Source of the DNA: a virus
Virus record (IMG/VR): IMGVR_UViG_3300022221_000003
Location: 1 to 42,438 of that record
Direction: 5' to 3' (one strand)
DNA: 42,438 nt
Positions 1 to 5,951 of the stretch are shown here, piece after piece. Made by a program: the position numbers and the translations under genes. The notes under the pieces were generated by a model. It did no database searches. It was not told the DNA's origin and was given only the letters and a program-made list of their open reading frames with translations. Within the stretch, counting starts at the first letter, position 1. Every line of letters begins with the position of its first letter.

Positions 1-127
1 CCAGTACCTGCTATTGCAGTTACTTCATACCTGTATCCATTCAATGTTATTGGCTCAACAAAATCACCAACTGAATAAGCAGTACTTGCTACCCATGCTG
101 CATCTGCATCCAGATAAAAATGCCACG
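1..127. repeat. Terminal direct repeat, left copy (circular-assembly overlap)
   Basis: The first 127 bases are identical to the last 127 bases of the window. They lie inside a continuous reading frame (the gp10-like tail gene) that is intact only when the two ends are merged. A repeat of exactly 127 nt is a common assembler k-mer length, so the simplest reading is a circular contig and not physical terminal repeats on the virion DNA. Confidence 0.95.
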
Positions 128-494
128 TGGTTCCATCACTGAATTTAACCGACACATAAAGGTACCCGCTAAATACATCACCCATTAACACATCAGTAAT
201 TGTTACTCCTGATGTAACGGTAGGATGTTCTATCCGGTTTGCTAAAAAAGTTGTGTCAGAATGAACAATGGCTGTGCCACTAAAAAACGTATTGAGATAA
301 CCACCGCCTGAGATAAGTCCAAAGGTACCAGTCTCCAGCGTTCCCAGCTTGATTAAGCCGGGTCTTTTCTCGATCACGCGGCCAGAGTTAACAAAAGCAT
401 TTTGTAGCTCTTGTAGTCTGTTTGCTTCTGACACTGAGGCACCTTTGCGCCTGTCTAATCCAATGTCGAATTTGCTGTAAGTGATACTCGGCAT
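1..494 (-). CDS. P22 gp10-like packaged-DNA stabilization/tail hub protein, N-terminal part (split by the window ends)
   Basis: This is the first ~164 codons of a 539-residue protein whose rest is at 41186..42438. The ATG at 494 starts MPSITYSKF and follows a GGGAT ribosome site. The frame then runs without a stop to position 1 and continues in the same frame from 42311. The N-terminus has the pattern of P22 gp10-type proteins: FDIGLDRRKG, a helix with NRLQELQNAFV, then EKRPGLIKLG. Proteins of this family cap the portal/gp4 stack and hold DNA in the head; here that role is inferred from this pattern and from the neighbours. It starts 12 nt after the 111-residue gene. The break is an artefact of where the circle was cut, not a mutation. 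Confidence 0.75.
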   Translation of the reverse strand, partial: MPSITYSKFDIGLDRRKGASVSEANRLQELQNAFVNSGRVIEKRPGLIKLGTLETGTFGLISGGGYLNTFFSGTAIVHSDTTFLANRIEHPTVTSGVTITDVLMGDVFSGYLYVSVKFSDGTTWHFYLDADAAWVASTAYSVGDFVEPITLNGYRYEVTAIAGT

Positions 495-506
495 TTTTTA
501 TCCCAA

Positions 507-842
507 TTACAAAGGTAATATATTTCTAACAACACCATCACGATCAATATCGTCCAGACTTTTATTTAGTCTTGGATTGCTTTTATAGTAATCCTGTTTG
601 GTTGTACCTATATCAGCCTGCTGCTGAGTATTTAATGTGCTGATCTGGTTCACAACCTGCTGCGGTAAATTATCTATATAATCTTGAGCAAGATCCGGGC
701 TAACTTCCGTATCTAAAAAACTAGCCTTTGCTTTCCATGAGTAAGTAACACCATCATTATCTGGTGAGTAAACTGCATACATAGCAACACCATCAGGATA
801 CCGAACAATAAGGCGCGACCATGGGAATTGGTATGATCTCAT
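507..842 (-). CDS. Hypothetical virion-associated protein (111 aa)
   Basis: The product is not recognised. It begins MRSYQFPWSRLIVRYPDG and has a Gln/Asn-rich predicted helical C-terminal half with TLNTQQQADIGTTKQDYY. Its ATG overlaps the stop of the upstream 186-residue gene as ATGA, so it is probably translationally coupled. It sits between the small structural proteins and the gp10-like tail gene, which suggests a neck, tail or assembly role. That is inferred from position only. Confidence 0.7.
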   Translation of the reverse strand: MRSYQFPWSRLIVRYPDGVAMYAVYSPDNDGVTYSWKAKASFLDTEVSPDLAQDYIDNLPQQVVNQISTLNTQQQADIGTTKQDYYKSNPRLNKSLDDIDRDGVVRNILPL

Positions 843-1399
843 GTGTAATAAATCCTCACCTGTATATGATCTAGAAATAATGTTCCAAAAGCGGTTGTGC
901 TTGTAAAATGCAGCAACACCCCAAAATCCACCGCATTAATATCACCAGCATTTAACCCGGCACTCCATAAATCGGTAATGCCTACACCGTAAAGCGTATA
1001 GGTATCTGTATCTAGACTACCCCAAAAAGTAACCGTATCTGCTTTGTTATCACCTGTTGGGGTGCCTGCTTTTATTAACCGCACTATTAGATCTGTTGCA
1101 ACACCTGCTGCAGATGAGTATTTATCAAGCTCTACCTTTATCCCTGTAATAGTTGCTGACGGTGGTATTTTTTGAAGTAAATTAGTGCACTCTAATTGAT
1201 CGGTATTACTAGCTGGGCTTATAAATGATCCTGTATAGGAATCGTCTTGGTTTTGAGCGTTATCTGGGGAAGTCCATACATTATCATCGGTCGGTACACT
1301 TACAAAAGAAGTTAAATTAATAGGATCGCCAGATGCCGCATAGTTTGCCGCTGGCTCTTTCTTTATAAAACCTAAACCATGGCCGTGACCAAAAAGCAT
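839..1399 (-). CDS. Hypothetical structural protein, beta-rich (186 aa)
   Basis: The start is placed at the ATG that overlaps the stop of the preceding gene as TAATG (1399), giving MLFGHGHGLGF. A longer in-frame start at 1414 lies inside the upstream gene and is not needed. After residue ~30 the sequence is Ser/Thr/Asp-rich with alternating hydrophobics (for example ATITGIKVELDKYSS and LFLDHIQVRIYYT), typical of a beta-sandwich virion protein. No family was recognised with confidence. A decoration or tail-appendage role would fit its place between head-tail connector genes. Confidence 0.7.
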   Translation of the reverse strand: MLFGHGHGLGFIKKEPAANYAASGDPINLTSFVSVPTDDNVWTSPDNAQNQDDSYTGSFISPASNTDQLECTNLLQKIPPSATITGIKVELDKYSSAAGVATDLIVRLIKAGTPTGDNKADTVTFWGSLDTDTYTLYGVGITDLWSAGLNAGDINAVDFGVLLHFTSTTAFGTLFLDHIQVRIYYT

Positions 1400-1641
1400 T
1401 AGGCATCCATCCACTTCATACCGGTGAAATCATCTGCGCTTGTACCGGTTGAAAATACTTTAGTGATGCTCCCGGTAATTGTTTCACCTGCCAGTACACC
1501 AACAATAGTTAAAGTTTCACCATCTGAAACAATCTTTACATCACCTGCTGTACCCACTCTTAAACCAATCAATGGAGGGGTATATTCGGTGGCATCTGAT
1601 TTTGTTACCGCTGTTAGTGCTGGGATTGCGTCTGCGTGCAT
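1399..1641 (-). CDS. Small hypothetical structural protein (80 aa)
   Basis: The ATG follows AGGAGATAGTC, a good ribosome site. The protein is short, mildly acidic and beta-prone (VGTAGDVKIVSDGETLTIVGVLAGETI), with a C-terminal KWMDA. It ends in TAATG, coupling it to the next gene. Composition and position, directly after the gp4-like connector gene, suggest a small head or tail component. It resembles proteins described as stating a default value over a bundle-like beta domain, but I do not recognise a named family. Confidence 0.65.
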   Translation of the reverse strand: MHADAIPALTAVTKSDATEYTPPLIGLRVGTAGDVKIVSDGETLTIVGVLAGETITGSITKVFSTGTSADDFTGMKWMDA

Positions 1642-1650
1642 GACTATCTC

Positions 1651-2340
1651 CTAAACTGTTTTTGGTCTTGGTTCTGGTGCTGATGCTCCACCACCACGCT
1701 TGTAAACACCATTATTTTTATGCTGCTTACCTTTCATCCGTTTTAATAAAATATTCAATGCGTCCATTACTTCTTTTGCATCTGGTTTTTTCAGATGTGC
1801 TTTTCCGTATGCCGTGCAGTACTGGATGATTAAACGATGATGCACACTTGGTATATCTGCATCCCCGGTAAAAACTGACAATCGCATGATCGCCTCAAAT
1901 CGCATGGTATAAACACCATCAGGGATCCGGTACACCTCGATCATGGTTGCATCGTTTGCACCATCGTTATTGTATTTAATGTCATATCGTTGTGGGTAAT
2001 GCTCATCACCTAAATCAGAATTGGAATCATGGTGCATATCGATCCCCTCTGTCATAGGGATCCATTGACCAGAATATTTTACCTGTGCAGATGAGATACG
2101 TTTATGGTCCATGGTGTCTGGTATGTCATACCACTGCTGGCTCTCCACGGTTTCTATATCCCAAAATGTTTGCTTGTCCTTCTCATTCATTAACTCCCAA
2201 AAAACCTCATGGGCTTCATCAAGCAAATCATTAAGCCAAGGTACAGCATTAGAGGCCGCAGCACCCATACCACCCATACCAATACGGGCTAGTACGGCAC
2301 TGCGGATTTCACCTCTTGTTTTGTAAACTGGTACCGGCAT
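1651..2340 (-). CDS. P22 gp4-like head-to-tail connector/adaptor protein
   Basis: This 229-residue protein starts MPVPVYKTRGEIRSAVLARIG. It has an early helix containing AVPWLNDLLDEAHEVFWELMN, then a beta-rich region with WYDIPDTMDHKRISSAQVKY, EVYRIPDGVYTMRFEAIMRL, and a helix around LIIQYCTAYGKAHLKKPDAKE. That order (helical arm, beta core with an interface to tail, helix) is typical of gp4-like tail accessory factors that bind the portal in podoviruses. The C-terminus is basic and disordered-looking (KGKQHKNNGVYKRGGGASAP). It is located between the capsid genes and the gp10-like gene, as expected for a neck protein. The family call rests on pattern recognition, so an equivalent adaptor of another family is possible. 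Confidence 0.6.
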   Translation of the reverse strand: MPVPVYKTRGEIRSAVLARIGMGGMGAAASNAVPWLNDLLDEAHEVFWELMNEKDKQTFWDIETVESQQWYDIPDTMDHKRISSAQVKYSGQWIPMTEGIDMHHDSNSDLGDEHYPQRYDIKYNNDGANDATMIEVYRIPDGVYTMRFEAIMRLSVFTGDADIPSVHHRLIIQYCTAYGKAHLKKPDAKEVMDALNILLKRMKGKQHKNNGVYKRGGGASAPEPRPKTV

Positions 2341-2351
2341 CTAGTTACCTT

Positions 2352-2879
2352 TTAAGCAACTGCCTTTAAATCAGTGATACGTTTGGCCAGTGTTGCCCGG
2401 TTATCGGTTTTGTTATATTCAATGCTTTGATCATCACACATTTCACGTAACTCACCGATCTCACGTTCCGCTAATGGCACGGCATCAGTATCTGGTGGTG
2501 GATCAGCCAATACTTTAGGCTGCTTAGTTTCTACACCATCCTCATCATCAGGGTTTAACCTTTTGAGATCGATTGGAATATCTTTTGTTTTTTCCTGCAC
2601 CAAGTCCTCAGTAGTAACAAGGCCCCGGCCTGACATACCATACACACGCTCTACAAATGACATTTTTGATTCGGTATCCTCACCGTATTTATTGGCAAGA
2701 CGATCAAACTCCTCTTGTGTATCCATTTCAAACTGATCACCGTAGTCCTGTGGCTGTACTGCAGCATCACCATGGATCATTTGTAAGATAGGTATTTCAT
2801 GGATACAGATGCCTTTGACAAATTTTGTCATTACATCTTTTTCAATTTCAACGATTACGGCCTGTGTTGTGAATTTCAT
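2352..2879 (-). CDS. Hypothetical head-associated protein with C-terminal HeH/SAP-like helix-extension-helix
   Basis: The ATG follows GGGAGGAAATT. The N-terminal ~100 residues are not recognised. A Pro/Asp-rich linker (ADPPPDTDAVPL) follows, and the last ~40 residues form two helices around LREMCDDQSIEYNKTDN and ATLAKRITDLKA. This is the usual HeH/SAP-like pattern found at the ends of phage head and tail-completion proteins, and it often binds nucleic acid or packs on other subunits. It lies immediately downstream of the major capsid gene in transcription order, after a 112-nt gap with a hairpin. Confidence 0.65.
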   Translation of the reverse strand: MKFTTQAVIVEIEKDVMTKFVKGICIHEIPILQMIHGDAAVQPQDYGDQFEMDTQEEFDRLANKYGEDTESKMSFVERVYGMSGRGLVTTEDLVQEKTKDIPIDLKRLNPDDEDGVETKQPKVLADPPPDTDAVPLAEREIGELREMCDDQSIEYNKTDNRATLAKRITDLKAVA

Positions 2880-2909
2880 AATAATTTCCTCCCATTGGAA
2901 AATTTGAAT

Positions 2910-2948
2910 CCCGTGGTACTACTCGGCAATCTCATCCTTGGCCACGGG
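2910..2948 (-). promoter_or_regulatory. Hairpin downstream of the major capsid gene
   Basis: CCCGTGG (2910..2916) and CCACGGG (2942..2948) form a perfect 7-bp stem enclosing a 25-nt loop, in the 112-nt gap after the capsid stop. There is no U-run after it, so it is not a standard Rho-independent terminator. An mRNA-processing or 3'-end-protecting hairpin that keeps capsid mRNA abundant is a possible role. Confidence 0.45.
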
Positions 2949-2991
2949 AAAACGACCAGATCAGAGTGGGAGGATCCCTTGTCCGTGCTAC

Positions 2992-4077
2992 TTAAGCTAT
3001 TGACAGAGCCGCGTGTGCGTTACGTCTGTTGGTTGTAACACCACCGCGCCAAGTCAGGCCCCAATAGTACTCGTACTTATCATAAGTACGTGGTGGTTTA
3101 CGCACGATCATATCGTGACCATCCATTGGACGCAGCTTGAGGTGGCGCGTATTTATAAAGTAACAACGCTTTTCCCATGCTGGCCTTGAGGCTACTGGCT
3201 CACCGGATAATGCATCGAGATCCGCGAATGATGGTACCCAGATGATAGGCACTTTATTAAAGCGCATACCTGTATCCAAACCATCAGCACCGTTACCCAT
3301 TTCACCACTACCAACGTAATCAACACTGGAATAGTTTAAACGGCCATAGGTTCTCATCATAAAGTCCTGCAAACCATCCACAAAATCTGAGCCTGCATAG
3401 ATCTTGTCTGGACGACCACCATTACGCACACACGCACGCCATGCAGATCGCATACTGGACCAGATGGTGCCCACGGTTGTAGTGGTAGTAAGGCCAGTAG
3501 CCTTATGGTTGCGCCAGTATTCATTACCGGCTGTTGCTGAATTGATGCCGCCTACTGTATTCCAAGTAGCATCAATATTGATCAATGCATCAATACCATC
3601 AATGGCATCGGCATCTGTTGATCCATCTTGCCAGAGTGCTTGATCAAACTTTTCTTCAAAACCAAGGCGTAGCACCTCGTTTTCTTCATCAAGCAAATTG
3701 GTAAGCTGCATTACTTCCGCACGGCTGGCTGTCTTGGTTTTACCTTCAATCATGGTAATACCATTCTGGGCCAAACGATCTTCATCCAATGCAAAACCAT
3801 CATGTGCACTACGCCATGGGAATTTTGCTTGCTGCACTGTCTTACGCTTGTTGTACGTAACAGTCTTGGAGCCGTTAAACCATTGGAAATTGGATTGGTA
3901 CTGGTTGCGGATCTGCTCCACAACATACTCTTTAGCACCGGGGAATGACTTTTTACCCTTGTTCAGATCCTTGAGTAACGCTCTCTCAATGGCGACCTGA
4001 TCTACCGGGTTATTCTTGACGTAAAAATCAAGTGAAGTCATACCGGCAGTGGATATCTCATCTGCTGTAAATGGCAT
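2992..4077 (-). CDS. Major capsid protein (HK97-like fold expected)
   Basis: This 361-residue product starts at the ATG at 4077 (MPFTADEISTAG) with an AAGGAAA ribosome site. An upstream in-frame codon at 4098 would add seven residues but has a poorer site. The protein has the look of a capsid subunit: an N-terminal helix-rich arm, a long central region with KYAGSDF-like RPDKIYAGSDFVDGLQDFM, YGRLNYSSVDYVGSGEMGN, and a C-terminal beta strand run (YYWGLTWRGGVTTNRRNAHA). Order and size fit, lying directly after the scaffold gene with portal and terminase upstream. The 133-nt leader before it contains the four-hairpin array, so its expression is probably regulated separately from the scaffold. Confidence 0.85.
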   Translation of the reverse strand: MPFTADEISTAGMTSLDFYVKNNPVDQVAIERALLKDLNKGKKSFPGAKEYVVEQIRNQYQSNFQWFNGSKTVTYNKRKTVQQAKFPWRSAHDGFALDEDRLAQNGITMIEGKTKTASRAEVMQLTNLLDEENEVLRLGFEEKFDQALWQDGSTDADAIDGIDALINIDATWNTVGGINSATAGNEYWRNHKATGLTTTTTVGTIWSSMRSAWRACVRNGGRPDKIYAGSDFVDGLQDFMMRTYGRLNYSSVDYVGSGEMGNGADGLDTGMRFNKVPIIWVPSFADLDALSGEPVASRPAWEKRCYFINTRHLKLRPMDGHDMIVRKPPRTYDKYEYYWGLTWRGGVTTNRRNAHAALSIA

Positions 4078-4107
4078 GATTATGTTTCCTTCTGTCAAAT
4101 TAACCGT

Positions 4108-4201
4108 GGATGATGAGTCCGTTTACAATCGGTTAGGTGACGAGCCTAGAAACAGTCATGCCATGACGAGTAGCGATCCAGTCTGCCGGTGATGAGGCGG
4201 C
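4108..4201 (-). ncRNA. Tandem four-hairpin RNA array in the capsid leader (unrecognised)
   Basis: In the minus-strand transcript the heptamer CTCRTCA occurs four times, at 4196-4190, 4170-4164, 4144-4138 and 4117-4111, so 26, 26 and 27 nt apart. Each copy is flanked by an inverted repeat of different sequence. In transcription order the stems are GCCG/CGGC (with one unpaired C on each side of the loop), GCTA/TGGC, TAGG/CCTA and GGA/TCC. Pairing is thus kept while the stem bases change, and the second stem needs a G-U pair that exists only in the minus-strand RNA. Linkers share GAYTG in three units. I do not know this motif. The array starts 10 nt after the scaffold stop and ends 30 nt before the capsid ATG, so control of capsid translation or of mRNA stability is the natural guess. 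Confidence 0.6.
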
Positions 4202-4210
4202 TTACATCAG

Positions 4211-5323
4211 TTACAAACCGAGGGCTGCTGTAATAGCTTCCTCTGATGATTGGGGTTCACCTTTACCGCCAGTGCCTCCCGATCTCAAGGGTCTTTTCTT
4301 ACCCTTGTTTGTAGTATCAGTTTTTGTACTCAACTTAATTAAATCATCAAGTGACTCATACTGGTTATTTATATAAGCGATCCATTGGCTGGGGTCAAGG
4401 TTATCCCTTGCATAAGCAGCTGCCTTGGCCAGATGTGGTGCTTTCTTCTCCCAGTCAAGATCATTTTTCTGCCATGTAGAAAGTTGGTTGAAGATCGTAT
4501 CTGCTGCAGTTTTCAGGCTTGTATTAAATTCCTGCTGCTTTTTATCTGCATTAACAGTAAATTCCTTGCGATCTGTTTCGTTCTGGCGGCGTATGCGTGA
4601 CCGTGCAGTTTCCATGGCAATCTCTTTGGTGATTCTAAGATCATCCACCTGCTGCTGTAGCTCTGGAAATTCGGACAGAATATCGTAGCCCGGTAACTCT
4701 GTGCCTGTGGCCTTGGCCAGCTGCTGGGCCATGCCATACAAATGCATGACCGCTTTCTCAGGCTCAAGATTGATCATGGTCAGGGTATCCAGTGCTGCTG
4801 CTATCTGGTCCGGGCTGCCCTTGGTATCTTGAAACTGCTGAGTAATGCCTTGTAGTGCATCCTGTAAGCCCTCAATGGTTGAGTCCTTTTCCTTGCTGAT
4901 AGTTACCAGTTTCTGGAAACGCACACTACCTTTTTCACTCAGATCATCAGGTACCTTGTAGGGATCATCATCTTTCTCAGGATCTTTTTCCGGGTCCTTC
5001 TCTGGATCTTTTTCTGGATCCTTCTCAGGGTCCTTGTCTGGATCTACTTCCGGGTCTTTCTCTGGATCCTTCTCAGGATCGGCATCGGGATCTACTTCCG
5101 GGTCTTTTTCTGGATCAGGGTCAGTCTCTGGGTCTGGATCATCCAAAGGCACATCACCATTTTCATTATGCTTGATACCCAGAGAATCTGCGATCACATC
5201 AGCTGATGCAGTAGTAGGGTTATCATCATCGGTGTCAGTGCCTGAGCCTCCACCCTGCGATCCTTCTGCGCCTGCTTCATTCTGGTACCCACTAAACCAT
5301 GGATATATAAATCTTATATTCAT
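4211..5323 (-). CDS. Scaffolding protein (capsid assembly), acidic with DPEK repeats
   Basis: This 370-residue product starts at an ATG with a GGGAG site. Residues 62-120 are a low-complexity acidic tract of repeated DPEK/DPEVDPD units. A long helical, coiled-coil-prone region follows (about 130-300, Glu/Lys/Gln-rich, with TARSRIRRQNETDRKEF), and the C-terminus is basic and glycine-rich with KGKKRPLRSGGTGGKG. Acidic N-part, long helices and a short basic tail match scaffolding proteins, whose basic C-terminus binds the coat. The position between the portal-side genes and the major capsid gene supports this. The repeat-coding DNA is a tandem of near-identical 12-bp units and may vary in number between relatives. 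Confidence 0.8.
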   Translation of the reverse strand: MNIRFIYPWFSGYQNEAGAEGSQGGGSGTDTDDDNPTTASADVIADSLGIKHNENGDVPLDDPDPETDPDPEKDPEVDPDADPEKDPEKDPEVDPDKDPEKDPEKDPEKDPEKDPEKDDDPYKVPDDLSEKGSVRFQKLVTISKEKDSTIEGLQDALQGITQQFQDTKGSPDQIAAALDTLTMINLEPEKAVMHLYGMAQQLAKATGTELPGYDILSEFPELQQQVDDLRITKEIAMETARSRIRRQNETDRKEFTVNADKKQQEFNTSLKTAADTIFNQLSTWQKNDLDWEKKAPHLAKAAAYARDNLDPSQWIAYINNQYESLDDLIKLSTKTDTTNKGKKRPLRSGGTGGKGEPQSSEEAITAALGL

Positions 5324-5355
5324 TACTATTATCTCCCGTGCCGTTTAATTATTAT

Positions 5356-5634
5356 TCAGTGCTTTACTGCTTCTGCCTGTATTCGCCTTATGCAGCCATG
5401 AGGACTATCCCCGGTTACTGGTCTGATCTCCAGCTGGTGGTATGAAAGCATCCCAACAATCACATCTTGTATGGGTGCCTGCACAATATTACCCTCATTT
5501 GTGTGACTAAAAATTAACATGGTTGTAGTTAACTGGTTCAATGCATCGGTGGTTTTTGCAAGCTGCTCACGTAGCAGTTTGATCTCCTGCTCGTTCTTGG
5601 TGCTTTTCAACATCAACCACTTTGGCCACTTCAA
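5356..5634 (-). CDS. Small coiled-coil protein next to the scaffold (about 92 aa)
   Basis: No family was recognised. After a short N-terminus it has a heptad-like helix (NEQEIKLLREQLAKTTDALNQLTTTM), then a mixed C-terminal half. The start is uncertain. A TTG at 5634 overlaps the upstream stop and has GGAAGG at a good distance, while the ATG at 5613 gives an 85-residue protein with a poor ribosome site. It lies between the portal-side 101-residue protein and the scaffold, so a role in procapsid assembly is possible. The coiled coil suggests oligomerisation. Confidence 0.6.
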   Translation of the reverse strand: MKWPKWLMLKSTKNEQEIKLLREQLAKTTDALNQLTTTMLIFSHTNEGNIVQAPIQDVIVGMLSYHQLEIRPVTGDSPHGCIRRIQAEAVKH

Positions 5635-5936
5635 ATTACACCTTCCAGAGTGGAGCATAGTGTCTCAATGTTGTCTAAATCAGCATGAGCATTATTTTGT
5701 GCATGGCGTAATTCTTCCATAAGCGTACCGGTTTCACTTACTGCTGAATCCTGTAAAGGAATCGGGCCGATCAATCGTGAAACTATACCTGACAACCTAT
5801 TTAATACTGCTGCCGTACGCTTGCTAAGATGATCGGCTGATGATATCTGCCGGTTCATTTCAGTTTCAACTGCTGCTAATGCTGGTGCATCTTTTGCGAC
5901 TAATGCATCTTTTGCGACTAATGTATCTTTATACAT
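5631..5936 (-). CDS. Hypothetical protein with N-terminal LVAKDA repeat (101 aa)
   Basis: The N-terminus contains two tandem copies of LVAKDA (part of an 18-bp direct repeat in the DNA, seen as two copies of GCATCTTTTGCGACTAAT on the plus strand). The rest is helical (AAVLNRLSGIVSRLIGPIPL and EELRHAQNNAHADLDNIETL). No family was recognised. It directly follows the portal gene and overlaps the next gene's possible TTG start. Confidence 0.6.
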   Translation of the reverse strand: MYKDTLVAKDALVAKDAPALAAVETEMNRQISSADHLSKRTAAVLNRLSGIVSRLIGPIPLQDSAVSETGTLMEELRHAQNNAHADLDNIETLCSTLEGVI

Positions 5937-5951
5937 AAAATCCTCCCACTC

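Noticed and set aside
4108-4201. Hammerhead ribozyme or CRISPR-like array
   Set aside because: TGATGAG and AGAAAC recall the hammerhead core, but the C before TGATGA and the CGAAA partner are absent on either strand. Only seven bases repeat between units, so it is no CRISPR.
5034-5348. Gly/Ser-rich plus-strand frame
   Set aside because: This is the antisense shadow of the DPEK repeat tract in the scaffold gene.
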